Below are positions 54,321-63,539 of a stretch of DNA of 64,000 bases, piece by piece. The notes beneath the pieces are model-generated. The model ran no database searches. It saw only the letters and a list, made by a program, of their open reading frames with translations, and had not been told where the DNA came from. The position numbers and the translations under genes were made by a program. Each line of letters starts with the position of its first letter. The stretch's first letter is position 1. The stretch is from Anaerolineae bacterium (GTDB lineage: Bacteria; Chloroflexota; Anaerolineae; Promineifilales; Promineifilaceae), in assembly GCA_030425205.1 (NCBI GenBank), contig JAUIAP010000001.1, positions 248,001 through 312,000 on the forward strand. The letters are read 5' to 3'.

Positions 54321-57300
54321 TCAGGCAGCATCACGCCGACGAGTGGCGATTAGCGTCACGCTGACGAGGACAGCGACGAGCAGTGCAACCCACAAGCCAC
54401 TGTTAGCCACGATACCTGTCTGTACAAGACCGATCTGAGTTGGTACACCCGTGTCGATGTGTAGTGCCTTGACATTGCTGAAGGGGCCGATGATGGTGCC
54501 ATTCAGCGTTGTGTCGATCGGTTCATACAAGGCGGCGATGCGGTAGAGATGCTGCTCTCCGTTGCCATTCTGCATGATGTCGGTGGCGTGGGTCGTTGCG
54601 CGAACTTCCGTTGTGTCAACATTCTTGACGAACTCGAAATTGTTGGCACTGATCTCGATATTCTCGACATACCAGCCAGTCTCGCTTGTGGTGGCGCCGG
54701 GCAATAGGTCAGTGATAAGCACAAATCGAATCCACACGTCGCCACCTGCGAAGGAGCCGATGTCAACTGATTTTCGGCCGATTTCATCCGCATCCAACGT
54801 CAGCAACGTTGTGAAGTTGGCATTATCGGCACTTGCCTGAACTTGTCCAAAGTCAAAGCCGTTTTCAATGGAGATGTTGGAATCAAACGAGAGCACTGCG
54901 CCACCAGCCGGTAGTGAGACGGGTGCAGTCATTGCCAACGCCTCATTTTGTTCAACTGCACTTGGCACAAAGTATGCGTTGTCGCCTGAATCTGGGTTAA
55001 CGCTCGTCGTCCACTGTGGGCTGCCTGACCAGTCATCATTGGCGCCATTCACCAAGAGCGCGTTTGCGTCATCAAAGAAAATCTGCTCTTCAAAGGTTGC
55101 GTGTTCAATCCGGTAGCCAACTGGCGTAGCGTGCGTTCCATCTGGCACGTCGTGTGTCCAGTTGAGCGTGAACGCGCCGTTCTCATCGAGTGGCAATGTC
55201 GCCGTTGTTGACTCGGTGTTTGAGATGTCGTTCTGGACAGGTGCATCGAGAATCAGCGTTTCGGGCTGGATGGCGCGGAAGTAGAATGGCATCCGCACAG
55301 CTTTGCCGCTGCCCTGCTGGGTTGCATAGACGTACCACATCACCTCTGTGCCAGCGAGTGGGATTTGTGAACCGTCGGCGACCACTTTGACATAGAAGGT
55401 TGCCGTGCCATCTTCTGGAACAGTCACGCTTGTGATCGGGTTATTACCAGCCGCGTCAGAAGTAAAGCTGACCTGTGTGTTCGTGCTGACGAGATTGCGA
55501 TTATCAGCCGCTGATAAATCATAGGTGCCAGCACCATTGCGCCCTGCGTCAATTCCTGTCGCGTTCGCTGTGATGATGTCACGTAGCGTTACCTCTTTAA
55601 TGACCGTTGTCGTTCCTTGAATGCCCGCAATGGTGACATTGGCAAAGCTGGCACTCGGGAGCAATACATCAAAATCACCACCAGCGGGGGCAACCCCTGC
55701 GCTGGCTGTGTATTCAGAGTCGAGCAAGGGTGTTGGGGAGAGCATGACAACATCGGCCGAAATTGCCCCTGCAATCTCAATGTGCCCCGCGCCCTGATCG
55801 TTGACCGATGCGACAGAGTTTGCATCACTCTCTGGCACGCCAAGACCGCTGCGTAAGTTGGTCGCATTGTTCATCAACAGCGCACGTGAGAGCGTCATCG
55901 CCTCAAAACGTGCGTCATGAATCGCGGCGGTGTAATCCTCTCCCGCTGGTACAACCGCATCAAAGCCAAGATAGTCACGCACGTGTTGGCGAATCAGGAT
56001 CATCGCGCCGGCCGTAATCGGTCCAGAGAAACTCGTTCCGTTCGCACTCGTGTAACCGGTTGGGTCAGCCATACCGTTTACGTTGCCGTCAACCGTTGCA
56101 GGCGCGTAAATGCCAACGCCGGGCGCCGTCACGTCTGGCTTGACGACGCGATACCCAGCGTCCGCATGATCATTAGGACCACGCGAGCTAAAGCCAGCCA
56201 TCGCGGGTTCATAGGCAGGGAGGCTGACACCCGTGCCAGCACGCATTGGGTTGGTCGAAATGTCACCCGCCGTGACTGTGCCAAACGCACCATCGATGCC
56301 AGCGGTATAGCTGTCAAAGAAGTTTTGCTTGAGATATTCGGCGTTAAGTGGATTAATCGTAAAGGTTGGAATTTCACCCGCAACAGCAACCGCTGTCGCC
56401 GACTCTGTTGCCGTCACCAATAAGATGGCGGCGGGATTTGACGGTGCAACGGCATTGGCAGCAGCCGCAAACGCACCAGAAAACTCGACCAGCGCAATAC
56501 GGTTGGTGACTTCTGGCGGCACATCAGCGGGATTGTCGCGCACATCCACATAGACCATGTGGGCCGAAACAGACCCTTCTGGAATCGCGCCCCCGCCTGC
56601 AACGGGAAATAGTTTCATACCAGCTTGTTCACCGGTCGCAATCGCATTTGCCTCTGAGGATGCGCCTATTTCAGGCGCTGGGCCCGCTTCATCATCCGTG
56701 CGATCATCAGCTACTTCGCCAGCGGCGAGGACATCCGCGCCAGCCACCGAACCGGGATCGAGACTCGCGCCAACAGAAATTGCCATCGTCGCGGCACTTG
56801 GCGCACCAATCGTGCCTGCGCCCGGCCCACTGTTGCCAGCAGAGGCGACGACAATCGTTCCCATCAACGCCGCATTGTTTGAGGCAACAGAGGTTGCGCT
56901 GTTTGAATCGCCAGCCGAGCTTCCCAATGACAAGTTGATGACATCGGCAACGGGTTTTGCAAAGGCCGTTGGCACGCCACCAGCAGCGAGCGTATAGGGA
57001 GAGGCCGCATCTTCGATGGAAAGTTCGGTGTTACCCGGACAGTTGCCCGCAATGTTACAAACCTTGTAGACCATAATTTGAGCTTGCGGTGCAGTACCGT
57101 GCATTTGCACGCCCTGCGGTGTTGGCCCAGCACCTAAGTTATCATAGCCTGTGCCAAAACCGGCGTAGGCAGGCGTATCTCCATTGACCATGTAGCCAGC
57201 AGCATCGGCCGCCACATGCGTCCCATGACCATAATCATCAATATATTGGAAGGGATCGTTTGAAAAGGCGAACCAGTAGATTACCTTTTGATTGTCAAGG

Positions 57301-58079
57301 GTGGCGTTCGCTGGTGCGCCACTCAAGCGTGGCAAGAGTGTGCCTTGCCCAGTGCCGCCAAACGTTGGGTGGCGGAAATCGGTTCCCGTGTCAATGACGG
57401 CAAGAATCATCCCTTGCCCTTCGACGCCATCATCAGTTGTCATGTCTGGTGCTTCAGGATGTCCAATATCACCAGCGGGCGTGAGTTCTTCAGTTGCACC
57501 ATAAACGGCTGCGCGTCGGTCTACGATAGCTGTTTGTGTGCCGAGACTATAATCAATCGCCTGATCGAGCATCATCGAGACAGGTTCAAAAACCTCAACG
57601 AGGCTAACGCTGGGATGGGCTTCCAGATCGGCAATCTTATCAGTAGGGACAAATAGAACGAGGCCGTTACGCAAGTAGGTGAAGCGGAATTCGACATCGC
57701 GCTGCACGTCGGCGAGTTGTGTCACCGTTTCGCGCCGCATCATGGCGGGAATGCCGCGTTTCTGTAGATCAGCGACAAATGCATCTTGTTCGGCCGCTAA
57801 CTCAATCGCATAGTCTGTAATCTCAGCAAAAGAGGGGCGTTCGCCCGTTATCTCTTCGGTCATTGAAGAAAAGATGGCTGTGGGCGCCGATTGTAGCTCG
57901 ACCAACACAGCAGACACCTCGCCATCCATGGCGAGACAAAAGGCGTGATTTTCGGCCGAAAATTGCGGACAACCCGTTTTTAAGTGGTTGGTTGAATGCC
58001 CAGTACGAGCAAAAATTGGGATCAGTAGGAGTAGCAGAGTGAATAGCAGCCAACGGGCTGCGCGTGGAAATGCAAACAT
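54321..58079 (-). CDS. Large secreted S8 family (subtilisin-like) peptidase
   Basis: About 1252 residues from the ATG at 58079 (GGAG eight bases before; a GTG at 58115 is less likely). A signal peptide is followed by a propeptide (about 55-170), and a subtilase domain with Asp230 (VIDTGTD), His288 (GHGTHV) and Ser683 (GTSFSGP). A PA-type domain (about 485-600) is inserted before Ser683, and an Fn3-like/jelly-roll region follows (about 800-1220). The C-terminus is a transmembrane helix followed by RRR, as in the GH44-like protein. It should degrade proteins at the cell surface. A set of 11-bp direct repeats lies upstream at 58161-58200. Confidence 0.93.
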   Translation of the reverse strand: MFAFPRAARWLLFTLLLLLIPIFARTGHSTNHLKTGCPQFSAENHAFCLAMDGEVSAVLVELQSAPTAIFSSMTEEITGERPSFAEITDYAIELAAEQDAFVADLQKRGIPAMMRRETVTQLADVQRDVEFRFTYLRNGLVLFVPTDKIADLEAHPSVSLVEVFEPVSMMLDQAIDYSLGTQTAIVDRRAAVYGATEELTPAGDIGHPEAPDMTTDDGVEGQGMILAVIDTGTDFRHPTFGGTGQGTLLPRLSGAPANATLDNQKVIYWFAFSNDPFQYIDDYGHGTHVAADAAGYMVNGDTPAYAGFGTGYDNLGAGPTPQGVQMHGTAPQAQIMVYKVCNIAGNCPGNTELSIEDAASPYTLAAGGVPTAFAKPVADVINLSLGSSAGDSNSATSVASNNAALMGTIVVASAGNSGPGAGTIGAPSAATMAISVGASLDPGSVAGADVLAAGEVADDRTDDEAGPAPEIGASSEANAIATGEQAGMKLFPVAGGGAIPEGSVSAHMVYVDVRDNPADVPPEVTNRIALVEFSGAFAAAANAVAPSNPAAILLVTATESATAVAVAGEIPTFTINPLNAEYLKQNFFDSYTAGIDGAFGTVTAGDISTNPMRAGTGVSLPAYEPAMAGFSSRGPNDHADAGYRVVKPDVTAPGVGIYAPATVDGNVNGMADPTGYTSANGTSFSGPITAGAMILIRQHVRDYLGFDAVVPAGEDYTAAIHDARFEAMTLSRALLMNNATNLRSGLGVPESDANSVASVNDQGAGHIEIAGAISADVVMLSPTPLLDSEYTASAGVAPAGGDFDVLLPSASFANVTIAGIQGTTTVIKEVTLRDIITANATGIDAGRNGAGTYDLSAADNRNLVSTNTQVSFTSDAAGNNPITSVTVPEDGTATFYVKVVADGSQIPLAGTEVMWYVYATQQGSGKAVRMPFYFRAIQPETLILDAPVQNDISNTESTTATLPLDENGAFTLNWTHDVPDGTHATPVGYRIEHATFEEQIFFDDANALLVNGANDDWSGSPQWTTSVNPDSGDNAYFVPSAVEQNEALAMTAPVSLPAGGAVLSFDSNISIENGFDFGQVQASADNANFTTLLTLDADEIGRKSVDIGSFAGGDVWIRFVLITDLLPGATTSETGWYVENIEISANNFEFVKNVDTTEVRATTHATDIMQNGNGEQHLYRIAALYEPIDTTLNGTIIGPFSNVKALHIDTGVPTQIGLVQTGIVANSGLWVALLVAVLVSVTLIATRRRDAA

Positions 58080-58160
58080 CGTATTTTCTCCAACGGTAAG
58101 GTTTGTGATGCGCACATGCCTGAATTAGTGCGCTAGTGAGCCATCATTATGTACAGTTAC

Positions 58161-58200
58161 CGTTACGGGATCGTTACGAAATCGCTACAGAATCGGCCGA
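58161..58200. promoter_or_regulatory. Four 11-bp-phased direct repeats, CGTTACG type
   Basis: CGTTACG (58161), CGTTACG (58172), CGCTACA (58183) and CGGCCGA (58194) start exactly 11 bp apart with A/T/G-rich four-base spacers. This 7+4 layout is that of OmpR/PhoB-type response-regulator sites. It is upstream of the subtilase gene (minus strand). The last unit is also a TCGGCCGA site. Confidence 0.4.
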
Positions 58201-58240
58201 TATTAATCTATTTACACACTACGTTACCGTTAACAATACG

Positions 58241-59377
58241 CTATTGTACTCTACCAGACGCTCGGGCCAGTTCAATTGTCTGTTCATAAAAGCCCGCGAG
58301 TTGATCCATCGTCGCACGCCACGAGCGCGTTGCGGCATGTTCGAGCGCGTTCTCAGCGAGCTGATTGCAGAGATCGGGATTGTCACGCAGCGTGCGCACA
58401 TGGTCACCGATTGCATTGAAGTTGGGGGGATCGAAGAAGTAGCCGTTTTCACCATCGACAACCGTATCGACGATGCCACCCGCACGGGCAGCGATCACGG
58501 GGAGTCCACACGCCATCGCTTCAAGGGCGACGAGGCCGAAAGTCTCCGTTGTTGATGGAAAGACGAAACAATCGGCCGATCGATACGCATTGATCAACTC
58601 TTCCCCGCGCATATAGCCGGGAAACGTGGTCGGCGTTCCAGCGAAATGTGCCTTAAGCTCTTCGTGGGCTGGCCCACCCCCAACCATCGCCAAACGCACA
58701 TTCTTTAATGGGGCGAACGCATCTTTTAACTCAAAGAGGCGTTTTTCTTTCGCGTGTCGGCCGATATAGACGACTAAAAATTCAGCGGGATTTCCATCTG
58801 TCAAACGCGCACGCATGGCGGGATCCATTGGACCCGGCGAGAAGAAATCGGTATCCACGCCACGTTTCCACCAGTGGACATTCTTAAGCCCCTGTGCTGT
58901 CAACTCGTCGCGCATAAATGACGACGTGCTTAAGTTCATCTCCGCTTGATTGTGCAAGAAGCGCAGATAACGCCAGCTTGGATTTGTCGCCCAGCCGTAG
59001 CCATAATGTTGCAAATATTGTGGGATGTTGGTGTGAAAGGACGCGATCAGGGGAATTTTGAGCCGCCGCGCATTGACAATCCCCCAGTTGCCCAACCATG
59101 CAGGGCTGGCGACATGGATCACATCAGGCTTAAACGCCTGTAGTTCCCGGCGGATGGATGTGCTGGGAAAGGTCATGTAGAGTTCTTTATAGATTGGCAC
59201 ACGTGGGCCACGCCCCGCAATGACCCGCGCTCCCGCGAATTCAGGCGGACTTTCAGGTGGCGCAAAAACCAACACTTCATGTCCCAACTCTTCCATGCGG
59301 CGCAGCACAAGACATAAAATACTGACAACGCCATCTATTTTTGGCAAAAACGTTTCTGTAAATAGTGCAATTCGCAA
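58241..59377 (-). CDS. GT4 glycosyltransferase, MgtA/SqdX-like
   Basis: A 378-residue GT-B enzyme: MRIALFTETFLPKIDGVVSIL (acceptor side), IHVASPAWLGNWG, SFHTNIPQYL, LVVYIGRHAKEKRL, GGGPAHEEL, and the donor-binding FPSTTETFGLVALEAMACGLPVIA. The pattern resembles the diacylglycerol or mannosyl-lipid glycosyltransferases (MgtA, SqdX). It starts with TTG at 59377, chosen because GAGGTG lies five bases upstream and no ATG is near. It follows the phytoene desaturase gene by 20 bp on the same strand; a role in carotenoid or glycolipid glycosylation is possible but not shown. Confidence 0.85.
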   Translation of the reverse strand: MRIALFTETFLPKIDGVVSILCLVLRRMEELGHEVLVFAPPESPPEFAGARVIAGRGPRVPIYKELYMTFPSTSIRRELQAFKPDVIHVASPAWLGNWGIVNARRLKIPLIASFHTNIPQYLQHYGYGWATNPSWRYLRFLHNQAEMNLSTSSFMRDELTAQGLKNVHWWKRGVDTDFFSPGPMDPAMRARLTDGNPAEFLVVYIGRHAKEKRLFELKDAFAPLKNVRLAMVGGGPAHEELKAHFAGTPTTFPGYMRGEELINAYRSADCFVFPSTTETFGLVALEAMACGLPVIAARAGGIVDTVVDGENGYFFDPPNFNAIGDHVRTLRDNPDLCNQLAENALEHAATRSWRATMDQLAGFYEQTIELARASGRVQ

Positions 59378-59397
59378 AAATCACCTCATTAAACAAT

Positions 59398-60903
59398 TCA
59401 AGTGGGTATCATCGTGGCATGATCGGCCGAAACGATCAAATCCTGCGCGATTATCGACGACGACAGCACGCCGGGCAAGCCTGCGCCCGGATGTGTCCCT
59501 GCCCCGACAATATACAAGTTCTCAAACTGCGAACTGCGATTGTGCGGACGGAACCATGCCGATTGGGTCAAAATCGGCTCCACTGAAAACGCGGCTCCCT
59601 TATAGCTATTCAGCGTATTGTAAAAATGCAGTGGGTCGATGTAATGCTCCGCCACGATATTTTCTTGCAAATCTGGCAAGTAGTTATCTTCCAAGAACTG
59701 CATGATCGTGTCGCGATAGGGCTTGGCGGTGCGCGTCCAGTCAACGCCTGCATCCAAATGTGGCACGGGCGAGAGGACATAAAACGCCTCATGCCCTGCT
59801 GGCGCCATGCTTTGATCAGTCAATGTTGGCATATGCAGATAAAGCGAAAAGTCATCTGCAAGCTGCTTTTTGGTGAAGATGTCGCGCAGTAGTTCACGAT
59901 AGCGATCCCCCAAAATGATATCGTGGTGCGCCAGCTTACCGTCGTTTCGATAGAGCTTCTTTGTGCCGAAGTAGATCACAAAGAGGGACATACTGTAGCG
60001 CAACGTCTTCATGCGCTGGCGCGTCAATCCGCGCACATGATTTGGGTTCATCAGCTTCAGATAGGTGGTCGCCACATCTGCATTAGAAATGACGTGATCG
60101 GCGTAGTGAATCGAACCATCTTCCAGTTGAACGCCTGTCACGCGGTTGCCGCTCACCGTGATCTCTTTGACCCCACTATCGAGATGCAACTCGCCGCCCA
60201 ACTCTCCCAGCAACTTAACCAGTGCGTCAATGATCGCCCCTGTGCCACCCATCGCGTAATGAATCCCCCACTCGCGTTCGAGATAGTGGATCATGGCATA
60301 GATTGAAGTCGTATCGAACGGGTTGCCACCGACAAGCAGTGGATGAAAGCTGAAGCAGCGACGCAGAAAGTCGTCCTGAATAAACTGCTTCATGTAGTTG
60401 TAGACCGTTTTATAGCTCTGCAACTTGATCAGATCAGGGGCAACTTTAAGCATATCGCTAAAGTTGAGAAATGGTTTATCGGCGAGCTCGATAAATCCCT
60501 TCTCAAAAATCGCCTTCGTCGTCTGCATGAAGCGTTGGTAGCCTTCAACATCGGCCGAATTGCGCTGGCGAATTTGATCGAGAATAAACGCCTCATCACC
60601 GTTATAGTCAAACGGCCGACCATCCGCGTCAAATATGCGGTAGAAAGGATCAACAGGCACAAACTTGACGTAATCCTCTCGCTTGCGTCCCGCGAGGGCA
60701 AAGATGTCATCAAACATAAACGGTGCAGTGATGACCGTCGGCCCGCCGTCAAACTTAAATCCATCTATCTCATAGGTGTATGCACGGCCACCGGGTTTGT
60801 CTCTTTTCTCAAATACCTCGACATCATACCCGACCGCCGCCAAGCGGGTCGCCGCGCCCAATCCACCAAATCCACTGCCAATCACGATGACTTTTTTCGC
60901 CAT
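59398..60903 (-). CDS. crtI: Phytoene desaturase (CrtI family)
   Basis: A 501-residue flavin enzyme: [18 protein letters not shown] (FAD-binding loop), [30 protein letters not shown], and the C-terminal [21 protein letters not shown] motif of bacterial CrtI. It would add double bonds to phytoene to make lycopene or a shorter product. No crtB (phytoene synthase) or cyclase gene is in the window; glycosyltransferase and P450 genes lie next to it. crtI and crtN/crtD relatives differ little, so another desaturase role is possible. Confidence 0.88.
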   Translation of the reverse strand: MAKKVIVIGSGFGGLGAATRLAAVGYDVEVFEKRDKPGGRAYTYEIDGFKFDGGPTVITAPFMFDDIFALAGRKREDYVKFVPVDPFYRIFDADGRPFDYNGDEAFILDQIRQRNSADVEGYQRFMQTTKAIFEKGFIELADKPFLNFSDMLKVAPDLIKLQSYKTVYNYMKQFIQDDFLRRCFSFHPLLVGGNPFDTTSIYAMIHYLEREWGIHYAMGGTGAIIDALVKLLGELGGELHLDSGVKEITVSGNRVTGVQLEDGSIHYADHVISNADVATTYLKLMNPNHVRGLTRQRMKTLRYSMSLFVIYFGTKKLYRNDGKLAHHDIILGDRYRELLRDIFTKKQLADDFSLYLHMPTLTDQSMAPAGHEAFYVLSPVPHLDAGVDWTRTAKPYRDTIMQFLEDNYLPDLQENIVAEHYIDPLHFYNTLNSYKGAAFSVEPILTQSAWFRPHNRSSQFENLYIVGAGTHPGAGLPGVLSSSIIAQDLIVSADHATMIPT

Positions 60904-61030
60904 AATTTCTGCCTTTAATGCTTATAAACGTTACGCGGTTGCCAAGATTGTCGCCACGAATTCAACCATCTTATCGTGGCAAAAATGGCTCATGCGCGTA
61001 ACTCATATCTCAATTGAAAGTTACAAATTA

Positions 61031-61143
61031 CACCGTAAAGTAAGTCCCGTCATACCTGCGAAGGCAGGTACCCATTCTTTTTCTGGGACTGGATTCCCGC
61101 CTGCGCGAGAATGACAGTGCCATACAATTTACCTTACGCTGTA
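61031..61143. repeat. MITE-like palindromic repeat, copy 2
   Basis: Reverse-complement copy of the element at 938-1047, with ACCGTAAAGTAA and TTTACCTTACGCTGT at its ends and the same internal palindromes (ATACCTGCGAAGGCAGGTAC and ATTCCCGCCTGCGCGAGAAT). Confidence 0.7.
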
Positions 61144-61145
61144 CT

Positions 61146-61264
61146 AATACCAATTCAGAGAACAAGTGTTTAGATATTCGACCTTCAAAAACCGAGTTTC
61201 TGACAGAAACTCGGTTTTTCAGGACTTATAATTTACATCACTTGTCGTCACGATTGGTATAACT
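61146..61264. repeat. Hairpin repeat element, copy 2
   Basis: Copy of the element at 15535-15623. The core palindrome has 16-bp arms (61187-61202 and 61204-61219). Compared with copy 1, two base pairs in the stem are changed on both arms (T-A to C-G and G-C to A-T). An ATACCAAT (61146-61153) and ATTGGTAT (61253-61260) inverted repeat marks its outer ends; copy 1 keeps only the right end. Confidence 0.75.
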
Positions 61265-61338
61265 GATCCGCGACAACTTGCGGAAGCTCGCTCGTAGCCT
61301 CTGGATTCTAGCGATGTAGCATCTGTTTGGGTATTGAT

Positions 61339-62496
61339 TCAATGCGTCCATGCAACGGGTAGCGCTTCCAACCCGCGAAAGAGAACCCCCTGCCGAAATT
61401 TCGGGTTGGCGGTCATCTTTAAATTAGGCAGACGGTCAAATAACGTCCACAAGGCCACGCGACCCTCTAAGCGCGCCAGTGGCGCACCGAGACAGTAGTG
61501 GATGCCATGCCCAAATTGTAGATGCTTGTTAGATTTGCGCGTGATGTCGAGTTGATCGGGGTTTTCAAAGACGGCGGGATCGTGATTTGCCGATGTAATG
61601 ACAACCCGTACCGTATCACCGCGCTGCATGGCGTGCCCCTTGTAAACCAAATTTTCGCCAACCCAGCGTGTGGTGGATGTTTCAACGGGGCCATCAAAGC
61701 GCAATAGCTCTTCCACCGCACTGTCGAGCAGGTCTGGATTGTGGCGCAGCAATTCCAACTGCAATGGATGTTGCAACAGAGTCAGCACGCCATTACCGAT
61801 CAGGTTGACCGTCGTTTCATGCCCCGTCACAAGCAGCAAGGCGACCATACTTGAGAGTTCCGTTTCGCTGAGACGTTCCCCGTGCGCTTCCGCCTGAACG
61901 AGCGCAGTGATCAAGTCATCTTGTGGCGACTGGCGGCGTTTCTCAAAGAGCGTCTGGAGATAGGCAACAAACTCGCGCATCATACGACGGCGTTCTTTTG
62001 CCTTGAGTCGTCGGCCGCCGGGTGAAATAATCGTCTGTGACCATGCGGCGACTTGAGACTGATCGGCCGATGGGATGCCCAATAGATCGCTGATGACAAC
62101 GACGGGAAAAGGCAGCGCAAAGTCGGCAATTAAGTCCATTGCCCCCATTGCATAGACGGCATCGATCAGCTCATCGGCCACCATTTGCAGCGTGGGCGCC
62201 ATCTGCTCAACACGACGAGGGGTGAACGCCTGATTGACCAGCGTGCGGAGGCGTGTGTGGTTAGGCGGGTCAGCAAAGAGCATGTTCTGATTGATCGCAT
62301 CGGTGGGCGGTCGGTCGGGCTGCTCTTTGACAAAACGCGCATCGCGCATGATGGTGACAACATCTGCGTAACGAGTAATATACCAGATCGTGTTGCCATT
62401 GCGGTCGTGATGGGCATAGATGGGATGATTTGCGCGCATCTGGGCGAACGTTGGATGCGGATTGGCTTTGAAGGCGGGACTAAATAGATCGTACAT
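61339..62496 (-). CDS. Cytochrome P450
   Basis: A 385-residue soluble bacterial P450: haem-binding FGHGIHYCLGAP with Cys335, I-helix LLVTGHETTVNLIG (Glu227-Thr228), and the ExxR motif in EELLRFDGP (Glu263-Arg266). The closest feel is of the CYP107-type group, which acts on macrolides, terpenes and fatty acids. No ferredoxin or reductase gene is adjacent. It is next to crtI, so a carotenoid substrate is possible but unsupported. It is followed by the hairpin element at 61146-61264. Confidence 0.92.
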   Translation of the reverse strand: MYDLFSPAFKANPHPTFAQMRANHPIYAHHDRNGNTIWYITRYADVVTIMRDARFVKEQPDRPPTDAINQNMLFADPPNHTRLRTLVNQAFTPRRVEQMAPTLQMVADELIDAVYAMGAMDLIADFALPFPVVVISDLLGIPSADQSQVAAWSQTIISPGGRRLKAKERRRMMREFVAYLQTLFEKRRQSPQDDLITALVQAEAHGERLSETELSSMVALLLVTGHETTVNLIGNGVLTLLQHPLQLELLRHNPDLLDSAVEELLRFDGPVETSTTRWVGENLVYKGHAMQRGDTVRVVITSANHDPAVFENPDQLDITRKSNKHLQFGHGIHYCLGAPLARLEGRVALWTLFDRLPNLKMTANPKFRQGVLFRGLEALPVAWTH

Positions 62497-62566
62497 GATG
62501 ATTAGCGTGCGTATTCCGGATGATAACTATATTTTCAACCCATCTTAAACCTGTTACCATAACATA

Positions 62567-63373
62567 ATGCTTCATCTACGCACAATCAGATTTCCAAACG
62601 TTACATCGCGTCAAGCGGAGACATTTCCATTTAACATTCCACTCGTCCGCACTGGGGCAGATATCAACCTGACACAAGCTGTTACGATACTGGTGGGAGA
62701 AAATGGGGCAGGTAAATCGACGCTGATCGAGGCGTTGGCGATTGCCCTTCAAGCCCGCACAATTGGCAGCAATAACGTCGAGCGCGATCCAACCTTACAG
62801 GCGATTTTACCGCTCGGACGCGCGCTGCGGCTTGTGTGGAATCGTCGCACAAAGGAGGGGTTTTTTCTTCGGGCAGAAGATTTTTTCGGCTTTGTGAAAC
62901 GCATTCAGCAGACACGCGCCGACTTGCGGCGTGAGATGAATGAAGTTAAGGAGGAAATGAAGGGGCATTCCGCATTGGCACAGGCCTTGGCCGTGTCGCC
63001 GTTTGCCAATGAGCTTTCCGCCTTGCAGCGGCGTTATGGGGAAGGTTTGGACACGATGTCACACGGCGAAAGCTTTCTGCATTTGTTTCAAGAACGCATT
63101 GTCCCTCAAGGACTCTATCTACTCGACGAGCCTGAAACGCCCTTGTCCCCATTGCGGCAGTTGGCGTTGTTGTCACAAATCAAAGAGATGGTGGCGCAAG
63201 ATTGCCAGTTCATTATTGCGACGCACTCGCCGATTTTGATGGCCTATCCAGAGGCGACCATCTACGAAATTGTGGGCGGAGAGCTCAACGCCGTCGCGTA
63301 TGAGGATTTGGAACACGTGCGCCTGACACGGGACTTTTTGAACAATCCACAACAGTTCTTGCGCCATTTGTGA
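62567..63373 (+). CDS. COG3910-type AAA/ABC ATPase
   Basis: A 268-residue single-domain ATPase: VTILVGENGAGKSTLIEALAIAL (Walker A GENGAGKST, about residues 45-53), the GFFLRAEDFF segment, MSHGESFLHLF (signature-like), LYLLDEPETPLSP (Walker B), ATHSPILMAYP and YEDLEHVRLTRDFLNNPQQFLRHL. This is the pattern of the COG3910 predicted ATPases, often called AbrB- or phage-defence-like by neighbours but functionally unassigned. No nuclease or toxin partner is next to it. The TACCAT hexamer six bases before the ATG suggests a leaderless mRNA. Confidence 0.83.
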   Translation: MLHLRTIRFPNVTSRQAETFPFNIPLVRTGADINLTQAVTILVGENGAGKSTLIEALAIALQARTIGSNNVERDPTLQAILPLGRALRLVWNRRTKEGFFLRAEDFFGFVKRIQQTRADLRREMNEVKEEMKGHSALAQALAVSPFANELSALQRRYGEGLDTMSHGESFLHLFQERIVPQGLYLLDEPETPLSPLRQLALLSQIKEMVAQDCQFIIATHSPILMAYPEATIYEIVGGELNAVAYEDLEHVRLTRDFLNNPQQFLRHL

Positions 63374-63539
63374 AAATGAAGTGACGCGTTTCAGCCGACT
63401 GATTTCGCGCTGTTTTTATGTGGGCGTTTATGCAATGTGTAAGCAATGGGCATTACAATCGCCTGATTGAATGATGCGCTCTTTCACTGTTGCACACTTA
63501 CTTTTGGATATGTTTCATCTCAGTAGGATTGATGTCAAT

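Larger units (their letters stand above)
60904..61338. other. Intergenic region with two repeat elements, no gene
   Basis: Filled by the MITE-like copy 2 (61031-61143) and the hairpin element copy 2 (61146-61264). Nothing coding was seen. The two elements are adjacent, three bases apart. Confidence 0.6.

Noticed and set aside
42748-62496. Secondary-metabolite cluster because of ABM, P450, GT and CrtI genes
   Set aside because: The genes are spread over 20 kb among housekeeping genes; no PKS, NRPS or precursor is present.
62567-63373. Anti-phage defence module around the COG3910-type ATPase
   Set aside because: Its neighbours are a P450 gene and a lipoprotein gene; no nuclease, reverse transcriptase or toxin partner is present.
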